Shown piece after piece: positions 26,927-36,312 of a stretch of DNA of 39,545 nucleotides (within the stretch, counting starts at the first letter, position 1; each line of letters starts with the position of its first letter). The notes under the pieces are model-generated. The model did no database searches, was not told where the DNA came from, and was given only the letters and a program-made list of their open reading frames with translations. The position numbers and the translations under genes are program-made. Source of the stretch: JAAYBG01 sp964411675 (GTDB taxonomy: Bacteria; Bacillota_I; Bacilli_A; ML615J-28; CAG-698); assembly GCA_964411675.1 (NCBI GenBank), contig CAYPLR010000015.1, positions 1 through 39,545 on the forward strand. The letters run 5' to 3'.

Positions 26927-27370
26927 TCACCTCAATTCTTTTACCATTACCAAAGCATCCTCAAGATCTTTGTAATATTTTTCTCTTCGATAAGCAAATT
27001 TAAATCCATATTTCTCATAAAGACTAATTGCTATTAAATTATGTTCTCTAACTTCTAAACTGATATTGGGTACTTGAGACATTTTGCATAAATTAATAGC
27101 AAATTCTAGAATCATTGAACCATAACCTTGATTTTGGTATTCCTTGTCAATATAGAAATTTACTATTTCTGCTCGTTCGCTTTCAATCCACAAACCGATA
27201 TATCCTTTTACTTGATGATCAATATCAAGAATAAAATAATAGGCATAAGGATTTAAAGTTAGTTCTGAATAAAGCATATCATATCCTAACGTTTCTTTAA
27301 AAATCCTTTTTTCACCTTCCATTACAGCAGGAATGTCGGCTACTTTCATTTCTCGAATTTCGTATTTCAT
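26927..27370 (-). CDS. rimI: Ribosomal protein S18-type alanine N-acetyltransferase (GNAT)
   Basis: A 147-residue GNAT acetyltransferase. The acetyl-CoA loop appears in NQGYGSMILEFAINL (about 97-111), preceded by the strand RAEIVNFYIDKEYQ and followed by NISLEVREHNLIAISLYEKYGFKFAYRREKYY. Context names it: it lies inside the tsaB/tsaD operon, as RimI does in many bacteria, and is also close in length. Its ATG overlaps the tsaB stop by 4 bp. Substrate beyond the family name is not established here. Confidence 0.88.
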   Translation of the reverse strand: MKYEIREMKVADIPAVMEGEKRIFKETLGYDMLYSELTLNPYAYYFILDIDHQVKGYIGLWIESERAEIVNFYIDKEYQNQGYGSMILEFAINLCKMSQVPNISLEVREHNLIAISLYEKYGFKFAYRREKYYKDLEDALVMVKELR

Positions 27371-27954
27371 GAATTTGCCTTTCTTAGATAATTAGGAACT
27401 AATGCTTTTACATCATTCACTTCATTTTGTGCTAATTCAATGATTTTAAGTGCTGAAAACTTAAAACTTTTCTCATCAATGACCTGATAACCGCATTTTT
27501 TTATTTGATTGTTAAAATCTTCAGCTAAAACAAAGCAATCATCAGCAAGTACTGAATACTTACCATTTTTAATTTCAACAACCTTCGTATATAAATAATC
27601 TTTTTTCGCAATGTTTGTAACTCCATATTTACCATCAGTATCATAATAACCACTGGCAATCACATCAAGGCTACTAATTGTATATAAAGGAATATTTAGT
27701 GTCCAAGCAAACATTTTTGCAACAATGGTACTGACTCTTAACCCAGTATAGGAGCCTGGTCCTATCCCAACAATAATTTTTGAAAAATCTTTTACTTCTA
27801 AATGATGCTCGCTTAAGCCTTCTTTGATTGCATTTAAAAGATTTTCCGAATGATTATTCGGTGTTTTTAACAGTTTTTGAAAAATTTCTTTCTTATCATC
27901 AACAAAAGAAACATATAAAAAACTTGTTGAAGTATCTATTATCATTGTTTTCAT
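27367..27954 (-). CDS. tsaB: t6A biosynthesis protein TsaB
   Basis: TsaB is the ASKHA-fold scaffold and dimerisation partner of TsaD and recruits TsaE. The 195-residue protein begins MKTMIIDTSTSFLYVSF, has HHLEVKDFSKIIVGIGPGSYTGLRVS-type sequence (KIIVGIGPGSYTGLR) that defines the family, and lacks the TsaD metal-binding histidines. It overlaps tsaE and rimI by 4 bp each. Confidence 0.95.
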   Translation of the reverse strand: MKTMIIDTSTSFLYVSFVDDKKEIFQKLLKTPNNHSENLLNAIKEGLSEHHLEVKDFSKIIVGIGPGSYTGLRVSTIVAKMFAWTLNIPLYTISSLDVIASGYYDTDGKYGVTNIAKKDYLYTKVVEIKNGKYSVLADDCFVLAEDFNNQIKKCGYQVIDEKSFKFSALKIIELAQNEVNDVKALVPNYLRKANS

Positions 27955-28403
27955 AAACTAACCTCTTGCAATAAATCAATGTATTGTTGTGTTTCAGCCT
28001 CAACTTCTACTATTCTTACTGTGTCACTATATCGTTTAATCAACACTTTTAGAATATCCTTAGGTAATATAGCATTGATATTATTAGCCCATTCAATGAC
28101 ACATACACCCTTAGCCTCAAAATATTCTTCTAAATAGTCGTCTCCACTATCATTATTCAAACGATATACATCCATGTGGTACAAAGTTAAGCGACCATAA
28201 TGTATTTTCATAATCGTAAAAGTAGGACTATTGATGATTGTTTGGATATCTAAGCCCAAGGCAATTCCTTTTGTTAGGGTGGTCTTTCCCGCTCCCAAGT
28301 CTCCTTCAAGCGTGATGATCATATTTTCTTTAACTAAACTCCCTATTATCCTTCCTAATTCAATCATTTGTTCAGGATTTTTTATTTTAAATTCTTTTTT
28401 CAT
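27951..28403 (-). CDS. tsaE: t6A biosynthesis ATPase TsaE
   Basis: TsaE is the small P-loop ATPase driving turnover of the TsaBDE complex. The 150-residue length is usual. Walker A is GDLGAGKTT at 34-42; SPTFTIMKIHYG and YHMDVYRL follow, then IEWANNI. It is first in the operon. A TATAAT box sits at 28421-28426 on the minus strand, but no matching -35 is clear. Four-base overlaps bind tsaE, tsaB and rimI. Confidence 0.95.
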   Translation of the reverse strand: MKKEFKIKNPEQMIELGRIIGSLVKENMIITLEGDLGAGKTTLTKGIALGLDIQTIINSPTFTIMKIHYGRLTLYHMDVYRLNNDSGDDYLEEYFEAKGVCVIEWANNINAILPKDILKVLIKRYSDTVRIVEVEAETQQYIDLLQEVSL

Positions 28404-28448
28404 AATTACACCATTTTGATATTATAACATATTTTTGCTCTTTTTTCA

Positions 28449-28498
28449 TTCAAAATAAAAAACATCATTAAAATGATATCATTTATAACAATGTTTTT
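28449..28498 (-). terminator. Terminator of the typA/5'-nucleotidase operon
   Basis: A long imperfect inverted repeat (about 20 bp per arm with a two-base mismatch and a one-base bulge, centred on ATGATATCAT), followed on the minus strand by T6ATTTT. It lies just after the nucleotidase stop codon. Confidence 0.65.
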
Positions 28499-28505
28499 CT
28501 CGACT

Positions 28506-30008
28506 TTATTTTGTAACGTAGAACTTTCCATATAAAGCTATTTTTTCATCAACTGAATCTACCATTATTTCCCGAAGTAAAATTGATGTTTTGACTATTT
28601 CCTCTCCGTACATAAATGGGTAATAGTCTTTTTCAAATAAATAGTCAATGGTTCCTACTCGATATAGTTTGCCATTTTCAACAACTACCCCATCGATATA
28701 ATAGGATTGTCCACTCTTAGTTACATTACTACTAAAATACATGCCATCATTCATATAGTTAAGAATTTTTAATAATTCTTTACCTGGTATTGTTGAACTA
28801 CATATTGTATTTTCAAATGGCATTATTTCAAAAATATCGCCATAGCTTACATTATCGTTAGCATAGATTGGAAAAGCACTACCGCGAACTCCTCCAGAAT
28901 TCACAACTCCTAGATCAGTTCCCATCTTTTCTTGAATTGCAGTTGCCATCCATATTCCCGTGATGTTTTTATAGATATTTTCACCAGCAACTCCTAATAC
29001 AGATTTAGCTTCGTCAATATAGTTTTGATAATTATTCATTAAATGATTAATTTCTGCACTTTCTTGATGACAAACACTAGTAGCTCTCATATTTTCACTA
29101 GCAACATCAATAACTTCTTTTGTTTCGCTATTGATTTCTAATGTAATTTTTCCTATATATTGACCACTTGATCCCGATTGAACATAGGGTAATGGTATCT
29201 CTCGATTATATTTTAATTCTCCGTAATATTGTTGATGGGTATGACCATTGATCAATGCATCAATTTTTTCATCACCTGTCAGTGATGATAGTTGATAGTT
29301 GATGTCGGCTGTATCAAGATGTGCTGAAACAATCACAATGTCACAATCTTCTTCACTTCTTAGAACTTTTGTGTATTTTTTGATTGCTGAAAACTCATCT
29401 GTAAAGACATAATCTTTCACATGAGAAGCAAGAATATCATTGGTTTGATCAGTACCTAACAAACCGATAATTCCAATTTTAAGATTCCCTCGATTGACAA
29501 TTGTATAAGGATTTGCCCATTCAACTAATTCATAGTTATTTTTATAATTCACATTAGCCGATAAGAAAGGGAAAGATGCTTCTCCATTTTCTTCACTTTT
29601 GTCAAAAAAAGCCTTTATTTGATTAACTCCCCAATCGAACTCATGATTTCCAAGTGTCATTGCATCAAAACCAATGATGTTCATGGCTTCTACAACGGCT
29701 TTCCCCCGTGTCATTGAAGACACTGCTGTTCCTTGAAACATATCACCAGCAGAAAGTATGATTGTCGATTCAGGATTTGTTGTTTTTTCATTGATTAAAT
29801 AATTGCCTAATTTAGAAATACCTACTTTATCTCCATCTTCTAATAAAGCGCCATGAAAATCATTGATTGAATATATTGTTAACTCATTAATGGTAGGCTC
29901 ATCAATAGTAGGCTCATCAGTAGTGGGATCATCAATAATAGTTTCATCGCAACCTACTAAAAAAGTAGCAATAAATAGTAGTAATAAATAGCTAATTATT
30001 TTTCTCAT
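28506..30008 (-). CDS. Lipoprotein 5'-nucleotidase / metallophosphoesterase
   Basis: A 500-residue exported enzyme expected to dephosphorylate nucleotides outside the cell for nucleoside salvage. The lipobox FLVGC places C20 as the lipid-bearing residue. A short Asp-Glu-Pro-Thr linker follows with DEPTI-type repeats (25-45). The metallophosphatase motifs are NDFHG at 49-53, GNHEFD at 120-125, the HLDTADI segment and GHTH. The C-terminal 5'-nucleotidase domain carries NSGGVRG and FENTICSSTIPG. Related bifunctional enzymes (UshA, 2',3'-cyclic phosphodiesterase) share this plan, so the exact substrate is open. It begins 2 bp after typA in the same operon. Confidence 0.9.
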   Translation of the reverse strand: MRKIISYLLLLFIATFLVGCDETIIDDPTTDEPTIDEPTINELTIYSINDFHGALLEDGDKVGISKLGNYLINEKTTNPESTIILSAGDMFQGTAVSSMTRGKAVVEAMNIIGFDAMTLGNHEFDWGVNQIKAFFDKSEENGEASFPFLSANVNYKNNYELVEWANPYTIVNRGNLKIGIIGLLGTDQTNDILASHVKDYVFTDEFSAIKKYTKVLRSEEDCDIVIVSAHLDTADINYQLSSLTGDEKIDALINGHTHQQYYGELKYNREIPLPYVQSGSSGQYIGKITLEINSETKEVIDVASENMRATSVCHQESAEINHLMNNYQNYIDEAKSVLGVAGENIYKNITGIWMATAIQEKMGTDLGVVNSGGVRGSAFPIYANDNVSYGDIFEIMPFENTICSSTIPGKELLKILNYMNDGMYFSSNVTKSGQSYYIDGVVVENGKLYRVGTIDYLFEKDYYPFMYGEEIVKTSILLREIMVDSVDEKIALYGKFYVTK

Positions 30009-30010
30009 GA

Positions 30011-31828
30011 TTATCTTTCCTTTCGGCTATCAAATTTCTTTCTTTCACTAGTATCAAGAATTTTTTTACGCATACGAATATTTTTAGGGGTAACTTCCAA
30101 CAACTCATCGTCATTTATATACTCCATACATACTTCAAGTGGCATAATTCTTGGTCTTTTTAAGACAACAGTCATATCTTTTGAAGAACTTCTTTGGTTT
30201 GATTGCTGTTTTGCTTTCACAACATTAACTGCTAAATCTTCATCTTTATTACATTCTCCAACTATTTGTCCTTCATAAACATTCTCGTTGGGTTCAACAA
30301 ATAATACGCCACGATCTTCTATTTGTCCAATTCCATAAGCTGTAGTTTTACCTTCATTGGTAGCAACTAGAACTCCTAATTTTCGACTACCAACTAAATT
30401 ACCTTCTAAGCAACGATAATCCAAAAAAGTATGACTCAATGTTCCATAACCTTTAGTACACGTCATAAAATCTGTCGTTACACCAATTAGTCCTCTTGAG
30501 GGCATGGTATAAACTAATCGTGTTTGCGAAATATCATTTGTCATCGACTCTAATATTCCCCCTAAGCGTCCAATTAATTCAATTGTTGGCCCTGTATACT
30601 CATTAGGTAGATCTATTTGTACATATTCAAATGGTTCACACTTTTTACCATCAATTTCTTTAATGATTGGTTTTGGCTTTGCGACTTGAAATTCATATCC
30701 TTCACGACGCATGTTTTCAATTAGTATTCCAAGATGTAATTCTCCTCTACCAGAAACTACCCACTCATCATGATAGCCACTTTTATTCACTCGTAAACTA
30801 ACATCTTTTTGAGTTTCTCGATATAGTCGTTCTTCTAGTTTTGTTGAAGTAACGAATTTTCCTTCTTTACCTGAGAAAGGTGAATTGTTAACAGAAAAAT
30901 ACATTTCTACCGTTGGCTCACTAATTCTAATTGGAGGTAATGCTTCTTCATAACCTACCTCACAAATTGTTTCTCCTACGTTGATATCCGCTAATCCTGC
31001 TACAGCAACAATATCTCCAGCATAAGCTTCTTCAATTTCGGTACGATGAAGACCTAAAAAACTAAATAGTTTTTGTATTCTAAAACTTTTAATTGAGCCA
31101 TCTACTCGCATACAAGAAACAATAGTGTTTGATCTAATGGTTCCTCTTTTTATTCTTCCAATTGCCATTCTTCCAACATATTCGTTGTAATCAAGTAATG
31201 CACCTTGAAATTGTAAATTACCCTCTTTATCAACACTAGGTGCTGGTATCTCTGAAACAATTAAATCCAAAACAGGATCCATCGTTTCTCTTTGTGTTGT
31301 GATATCACTAGATAGGCTCGATGTACCATGAGTTGCACTGGTATAAACAACTTTAAATTCTAATTGATCATCATTAGCACCTAATTCGATAAACAAATCC
31401 AACAATTCATCCACAACTTCATCAGGGCGAGCAGAATCCTTATCCACTTTATTAATGACTACAATCGGTTTTAGATTATTTTCTAAAGCTTCTTTTAATA
31501 CAAATCTTGTTTGTGGCATGGCTCCTTCATAAGCATCAACAACAAGGACTACACCATCTACCATCTTCATAATTCTTTCTACTTCACCGCTAAAATCAGC
31601 ATGCCCAGGAGTGTCAAGAATATTTATTTTACAGCCTTTATGCATTACTGCAGTATTCTTTGCAAGAATAGTAATTCCTCTTTCTCTTTCGATATCATTA
31701 CTATCCATCGCTCGATCTTCAATTGTTTCTCGCGACTCTAGTGTTTCAGATTTTTTTAATAATTGATCGACCAAAGTAGTTTTTCCGTGATCGACATGAG
31801 CAATAATTGCTACGTTTCTAATTTCCAT
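30011..31828 (-). CDS. typA: Ribosome-associated GTPase TypA/BipA
   Basis: A translational GTPase of the EF-G-like family, involved in ribosome assembly and stress or cold growth. The 605-residue length is typical. G1 AHVDHGKTT at 10-18, G2 RERGITI, G3 DTPGHADF, G4 NKVDK and G5 SATHG are present. The middle and C-terminal domains carry RGELHLGILIENMRREGYE and MPSRGLIGVTTDFMT, family-specific. It lies 8 bp after an ABC-F gene and 2 bp before the 5'-nucleotidase gene. Confidence 0.97.
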   Translation of the reverse strand: MEIRNVAIIAHVDHGKTTLVDQLLKKSETLESRETIEDRAMDSNDIERERGITILAKNTAVMHKGCKINILDTPGHADFSGEVERIMKMVDGVVLVVDAYEGAMPQTRFVLKEALENNLKPIVVINKVDKDSARPDEVVDELLDLFIELGANDDQLEFKVVYTSATHGTSSLSSDITTQRETMDPVLDLIVSEIPAPSVDKEGNLQFQGALLDYNEYVGRMAIGRIKRGTIRSNTIVSCMRVDGSIKSFRIQKLFSFLGLHRTEIEEAYAGDIVAVAGLADINVGETICEVGYEEALPPIRISEPTVEMYFSVNNSPFSGKEGKFVTSTKLEERLYRETQKDVSLRVNKSGYHDEWVVSGRGELHLGILIENMRREGYEFQVAKPKPIIKEIDGKKCEPFEYVQIDLPNEYTGPTIELIGRLGGILESMTNDISQTRLVYTMPSRGLIGVTTDFMTCTKGYGTLSHTFLDYRCLEGNLVGSRKLGVLVATNEGKTTAYGIGQIEDRGVLFVEPNENVYEGQIVGECNKDEDLAVNVVKAKQQSNQRSSSKDMTVVLKRPRIMPLEVCMEYINDDELLEVTPKNIRMRKKILDTSERKKFDSRKER

Positions 31829-31836
31829 TCTTTTTC

Positions 31837-33369
31837 CTAACTAAAATGAATTTCTTTCATTTTTAACTTTTTATAAAATTCTTTTTCATGTGATACTAAA
31901 ATCACTGTTCCTGAATAATTTTCAATACTTTCAAACAAAGATTCTTTTGCTATTTTATCAAGGTGATTGGTTGGTTCATCTAAAATCAATAAATTAGAAT
32001 CTTCCAAACTAAGTTTTGCAAATCTTACTTTTGAAATTTCTCCACCGCTTAATTTGTTGATAGGTTTAACAGCCAAATCACTAGTAATTCCATAGCGATT
32101 TAACAAACTTCTAACATCTTTATCATCCATTTTAGGGTAAGTATCTTTGATATAATCAAAAGGTGTAATATCTACTTTCTCGTTCATTTCTTGGGAATAA
32201 TAAACAATTTTATTGTATTCGGGTACTTTTATAGTACCTCCCAACGAAGGAATTAATCCTAAAATTGTTTTTAAGAAAGTTGTCTTACCAATACCATTTT
32301 TACCGGTTATGACTACCTTTTCTCCAAACATAATCTTTATATCAATTTCTTTAAGTATCGGAGTAGTATAGCCAATTAGTAATTTCTTAACTATTAAAGC
32401 TTCACTATTAAATGTATGAGTAAAAGGAAAAATGAACTTCACTTTCTTTTGATTCGTTGGCTTGGCCAATACTTCAATTTTATCTAGCATTTTTCTTCTA
32501 CTTTGAGCTCGTTTGGTTGTTGAAGCACGAACAATATTCTTATCAATAAAGTCTTGTGTTCTCTTAATAAATTTTTGTTGAGCACTATATTCAGCTTCAT
32601 ACTGTTTATCATGCATATCCTTTTGCAATAAATAAGCATCATAGTTTCCCCGATAACGTGTCAGTTTCTTATTATCTAGGGCGCAAATGACATTGCACAC
32701 ACCATTTAAAAATTCTGTATTATGCGATATCACAATAAAAGCATGAGTATAAGTAGATAAGTACTTTGTTAACCATTCTACATGAACAGCATCCAAAAAG
32801 TTTGTGGGTTCATCAAGCAATAATACATTTTTTTCTTCTAGCAACATTTTCGCAAGAAATATTTTTCCTTTTTGTCCACCACTTAGATTCTTTAAAATCC
32901 AGTTTTCATCATAGTTTATTCCTAAGCCATTAATTACATTAGCAATTCTTGATTGAATCATATAAAAACCGTTTTGCTCTAAATATTCTTGAATATTATA
33001 CGCTTTGTTTAAAATTCGATCATATTCGCTTTCGGAAGCTGTTTCTAGGCTCTTATACAAACCATTCATTTCTTTTTCTTTTTGAAATAGTTCTTCATAA
33101 ACTTTATATAAATAATCCTTAATTGTCAATGAATCGTAGATTTTTAAGTGTTGATCAAGGTAACTAAAGTCAACACCATTTATCCATGATATTTTTCCTT
33201 CGTCAGGATCAATACGATGAGCAATCATATTAAGGAGTGTTGTTTTTCCTACACCATTAGCACCGATTAATCCCATATGATCTTCACGATATAAGTTCAG
33301 TTCTAGATTATTAAAAAGTGTTATATCATTGTAACCAAACTTTAGATTTGTAATTTCTAAAATGCTCAT
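31837..33369 (-). CDS. ABC-F family ATPase (first copy)
   Basis: A 510-residue soluble protein with two ABC domains and no membrane part, as in ABC-F factors that act at the ribosome exit or E site. First Walker A GANGVGKT at 36-43 with signature LSGGQKGK, second GKNGIGKT with signature LSGGEISK; LLDEPTNFLD and ILDEPTNHLD supply Walker B. Between the domains lies a basic linker with an RASTTKRAQSRRK stretch. Start ATG 33369 follows GAGG by 7 nt; the upstream in-frame extension is rejected. It opens an operon with typA and the nucleotidase from a clear promoter. Antibiotic resistance versus housekeeping function cannot be told from sequence alone. Confidence 0.9.
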   Translation of the reverse strand: MSILEITNLKFGYNDITLFNNLELNLYREDHMGLIGANGVGKTTLLNMIAHRIDPDEGKISWINGVDFSYLDQHLKIYDSLTIKDYLYKVYEELFQKEKEMNGLYKSLETASESEYDRILNKAYNIQEYLEQNGFYMIQSRIANVINGLGINYDENWILKNLSGGQKGKIFLAKMLLEEKNVLLLDEPTNFLDAVHVEWLTKYLSTYTHAFIVISHNTEFLNGVCNVICALDNKKLTRYRGNYDAYLLQKDMHDKQYEAEYSAQQKFIKRTQDFIDKNIVRASTTKRAQSRRKMLDKIEVLAKPTNQKKVKFIFPFTHTFNSEALIVKKLLIGYTTPILKEIDIKIMFGEKVVITGKNGIGKTTFLKTILGLIPSLGGTIKVPEYNKIVYYSQEMNEKVDITPFDYIKDTYPKMDDKDVRSLLNRYGITSDLAVKPINKLSGGEISKVRFAKLSLEDSNLLILDEPTNHLDKIAKESLFESIENYSGTVILVSHEKEFYKKLKMKEIHFS

Positions 33370-33397
33370 AATCAATACCTCAGTTGTCAAGCCAATT

Positions 33398-33426
33398 ATT
33401 ATAACATAATTTAATTAAAATTACAA
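33398..33426 (-). promoter_or_regulatory. Promoter of the ABC-F/typA/nucleotidase operon
   Basis: TTGTAA at 33421-33426 and TATAAT at 33398-33403 on the minus strand, 17 bp apart, 28 bp before the start codon. Confidence 0.75.
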
Positions 33427-33447
33427 TATTATGGAAACGCTATTTAT

Positions 33448-33471
33448 AAAAAAAACGAGGATATTCCTCGT
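33448..33471 (-). terminator. Terminator of the ABC-F2/GNAT operon
   Basis: A perfect 7-bp stem ACGAGGA/TCCTCGT with a 3-base loop (33455-33471) followed on the minus strand by T8, just after the GNAT gene stop. Confidence 0.9.
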
Positions 33472-33479
33472 CTTACTAA

Positions 33480-33971
33480 TTAATTTTTTCCTGCTTGAAT
33501 TTTCTTTTTAATAAATAAATAATAGAATTTTCCGTCTTCCATTTCCCATGGTGTCTTAACAGCACCTAAATTTTGATATCCTAACCTAAGATACATTTTT
33601 ATTGCCTTAGTATTGTCATTTCTAACTAATAAATCTACTTGCGTTTCTCCTTCTTTTGCAAGAAGATTTTCTGCGCTTTGAAAAAGTTTTGTCCCATAGC
33701 CTTGATTACGATATTGGGGATGAATCATAAACATGTGAAGCGTTAGTGTGTTTTCGTGCCAATCTGATTTTTCAGCACCAATAGATCCGATAATTTTTCC
33801 TGCCACCTCAAGAATAAAGAGATGATTATTTTGGTAATCTTCTAAAAAATTATCATATACAGGATAATATTCATTCCACAATGGGTAAGTTAGTTTAACT
33901 AATTCACACAGTTCAATAATCTCTTTCAAGTCCTTTTCTTGAGCTCTACGAAAACTACTTTGATGGTCCAT
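33480..33971 (-). CDS. GNAT family N-acetyltransferase
   Basis: A 163-residue GNAT acetyltransferase. The acetyl-CoA binding loop is at HPQYRNQGYGTKLFQSAENL, followed by VRNDNTKAIKMYLRLGYQNLG, the usual C-terminal motif. The N-terminus (FRRAQEKDLKEIIELCELV) is the first strand-helix unit. Substrate unknown. It begins 1 bp after the ABC-F gene and is the last gene of that unit. Confidence 0.88.
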   Translation of the reverse strand: MDHQSSFRRAQEKDLKEIIELCELVKLTYPLWNEYYPVYDNFLEDYQNNHLFILEVAGKIIGSIGAEKSDWHENTLTLHMFMIHPQYRNQGYGTKLFQSAENLLAKEGETQVDLLVRNDNTKAIKMYLRLGYQNLGAVKTPWEMEDGKFYYLFIKKKIQAGKN

Positions 33972-33972
33972 T

Positions 33973-35733
33973 TTACAATTTCCTTTTACTTTTTTCTTTT
34001 ATATCGGTTAAATATGCCCAACGATCTAACTTATCATTTAACGTCTTTTCAATTAATCCTCTTTGTTGATATAAATCTTTTGTTTTTAAATAATCATTTC
34101 CTGATAAGAGAATTTGGTTATCGATGTCCTTCATTTGATATTCTAATTCTGTAATATGATCTTCAATGGTGTCAAGTTCTTTTTGTTCGTTATAAGTTAA
34201 CTTAGGTGCTTCTTTTTTACTTTCTCTTGGAGAATAATTTTTCTTTTCTTCCTTCTTTTCTTCTTCTTCTTTTACAGCATCCAAATAATCACTATATCCA
34301 CCTAAATACTGATAGAAGATTTTGTCTTCTTCTAAAACGAACACTCGATTAACAGCTCGATCTAGAAAATAGCGATCATGGCTAACAACCATGATTGCTC
34401 CTGAGAAAGCTTCTAAATAGTCTTCTAAAATAGTTAGTGTTGTAATGTCTAAATCATTTGTTGGCTCATCTAAAAGTAAAACATTAGGAGCAGACATTAG
34501 TATTCCCAGTAAATATAATCTTCTTTTTTCTCCCCCTGATAAATTACCGATATAGCTATACGGATTATCAAATAAAAAGTTTTCTAACATTTGGCTAGCA
34601 GTAATATATCCCTTTTTTGTTTTTATCATTTCTGAGATATCTTTAATATAATCAATTGCTTTCATGTTATCATCCAGTTTTTCATTGTCTTGAGAAAAAT
34701 ATCCAATTTTTACTGTTTCGCCTATGATAACTTCTCCATAATCTGGAATTTCTTCGCCTGTGATAATTTTTAAAAGAGTTGTTTTTCCGCTTCCGTTTTT
34801 ACCAATAATACCAACTCGATCCTCTCGATCCAATAGTAAAGAAAAATCTTTGAATATTTCTTCTTGATAACTTTTACCAACTTTAACCAATTCAATAGTC
34901 TTTTTCCCAAGTCTTGTTTTAGCACTCTCCATTACAAGTTTTTTTTCAACAACTTTCTTTTGATTGATTAGGTTTTCGTAATTTTCGACTCTTTTTTTAT
35001 CCTTGCTTGTTCTAGCCATTGCTCCCCGGCTAATCCATTCATATTCTTTACGAATAAGCCCTTGAAGTTTTCTCTCCTTGGATAATTCTTGCTCCGCCAT
35101 ACTTGCTTTCATCAAGAGATATTTTGAATAATTAGCCTCATAAGTAGTCAATCTCCCATAGTTCAATTCAATAATCTTATTTGTTACCCTATCTAAAAAA
35201 TAACGATCATGGGTTACCATGAGAATTGCTCCCATATATTTAATTAGATATTTCTCTAGCCATGAAATAATATCACTATCCAAATGATTGGTTGGCTCAT
35301 CTAAGATTAAAACATCGGATGGGGTAACTAAAGCCTTCACTAAAGCGACTTTCTTTTTTTCTCCACCTGATAAGTAAGCTATTTTACGATTATAATCAAA
35401 TAACTCTAATTTTGTTAGTAAGGCCTTCACTTCATGCTCTTTGTATTCTTGATTCTTCTTGGTACTATCTTTCATAAGCCATTCAAGAGGAAACTTATCT
35501 TCATCTAAGTCTAATTCCTGTGATAAATAACTTACTTTTGCTTCTCCAATTAAGGTTACTTCACCCGTTTCACTTTCGAGATTACCAGAAATTATTTTCA
35601 GTAGTGTACTTTTTCCACAACCATTAGCACCAATGATCCCTATTTTATCTTTTTGATCAATACTTAAAGTTATATGATCTAGAAGAATTTTATCACTATA
35701 TGTTTTTTGTATGTTTTCAGCAATTAGCAGCAT
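33973..35733 (-). CDS. ABC-F family ATPase (Uup-like)
   Basis: A 586-residue two-domain ABC-F protein. Walker A GANGCGKS at 35-42 and signature LSGGEKKK in the first domain, GKNGSGKT and LSGGEKRR in the second; LILDEPTNHLD and LLDEPTNDLD are Walker B regions. A C-terminal tail with TYNEQKELDTIEDHITELE and further heptads is the coiled-coil extension seen in Uup, which binds branched or structured nucleic acid; this favours Uup over other ABC-F types. Start ATG 35733, with GGTGA just upstream, is preferred to ATG 35766, which has no ribosome site. A TATAAT at 35755-35760 is its likely -10. Confidence 0.88.
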   Translation of the reverse strand: MLLIAENIQKTYSDKILLDHITLSIDQKDKIGIIGANGCGKSTLLKIISGNLESETGEVTLIGEAKVSYLSQELDLDEDKFPLEWLMKDSTKKNQEYKEHEVKALLTKLELFDYNRKIAYLSGGEKKKVALVKALVTPSDVLILDEPTNHLDSDIISWLEKYLIKYMGAILMVTHDRYFLDRVTNKIIELNYGRLTTYEANYSKYLLMKASMAEQELSKERKLQGLIRKEYEWISRGAMARTSKDKKRVENYENLINQKKVVEKKLVMESAKTRLGKKTIELVKVGKSYQEEIFKDFSLLLDREDRVGIIGKNGSGKTTLLKIITGEEIPDYGEVIIGETVKIGYFSQDNEKLDDNMKAIDYIKDISEMIKTKKGYITASQMLENFLFDNPYSYIGNLSGGEKRRLYLLGILMSAPNVLLLDEPTNDLDITTLTILEDYLEAFSGAIMVVSHDRYFLDRAVNRVFVLEEDKIFYQYLGGYSDYLDAVKEEEEKKEEKKNYSPRESKKEAPKLTYNEQKELDTIEDHITELEYQMKDIDNQILLSGNDYLKTKDLYQQRGLIEKTLNDKLDRWAYLTDIKEKSKRKL

Positions 35734-35754
35734 AATTTCACCACTTTCTAAAAT

Positions 35755-35760
35755 ATTATA
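35755..35760 (-). promoter_or_regulatory. Probable -10 box of the Uup-like ABC-F gene
   Basis: TATAAT on the minus strand, 21 bp before the start codon at 35733. The -35 candidate (TTTAAA at 35778-35783, 17 bp away) is poor. Confidence 0.4.
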
Positions 35761-35783
35761 ACACATCTAGTCTAAATTTTAAA

Positions 35784-35813
35784 TAAAAAAATAGAACCTA
35801 TAAACAGTTCTAT
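35784..35813 (-). terminator. Terminator of queT
   Basis: A 7-bp stem ATAGAAC/GTTCTAT (35791-35797 and 35807-35813) followed on the minus strand by T7. It overlaps the queT stop codon. Confidence 0.85.
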
Positions 35814-36307
35814 TCACAGTTTTGATTTGCTTCAATCAACTCTAAAAAACTTGCATTTTTCTTAAGTTTGAAAAAAATCAAATTTCCTAATACCATTACA
35901 ACCACTGCTTCGCCAATAGCTACGGATGCCATTGATAAGAAAAGAGGTAAATCTAAAACATAAAAGAGTTCTAAACCTATAATAATTCCATTAAAAACAA
36001 CTGGAAAAATGCTAGCTATTAATAAATTCTTTGCTTTCATAACACACAATACAGAAAAAACAGTTGCCAAAGTTCCAAAGATGACATCAACAATTCCTAA
36101 CGGACTAAAAAAATTAGCAATTGCACACCCTAAAACAAGTGCTATTCCATAATCCTTTCTAAAGAAACATAAAAAGATTAAAATTTCTGCGATTCTAAAT
36201 TGAATGTCTCCATAAGATATAAAACTAAGAACAATTGTTAAGGTAACATACAAGGCTGTAATAATTGCCAGCCTAATAATTTGATGAATTCTACTTCTTT
36301 TTTTCAT
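35810..36307 (-). CDS. queT: QueT family queuosine-precursor transporter
   Basis: A 165-residue membrane protein with five to six hydrophobic segments, matching the QueT family, the substrate-binding (S) component of an ECF importer for queuosine precursors such as preQ1 or queuine. Family blocks FRIAEILIFLCFFRKDYG, GLVLGCAIANFFSPLG-type sequence (ALVLGCAIANFFSPLG) and DVIFGTLAT are clear. An ECF energising module (EcfA/EcfT) would be shared and is not in this window. Its 5' leader is a preQ1-I riboswitch, which confirms the assignment by regulation. No other queuosine gene is nearby, so the cell may salvage rather than make the precursor (inference). Confidence 0.93.
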   Translation of the reverse strand: MKKRSRIHQIIRLAIITALYVTLTIVLSFISYGDIQFRIAEILIFLCFFRKDYGIALVLGCAIANFFSPLGIVDVIFGTLATVFSVLCVMKAKNLLIASIFPVVFNGIIIGLELFYVLDLPLFLSMASVAIGEAVVVMVLGNLIFFKLKKNASFLELIEANQNCE

Positions 36308-36312
36308 TTTTT

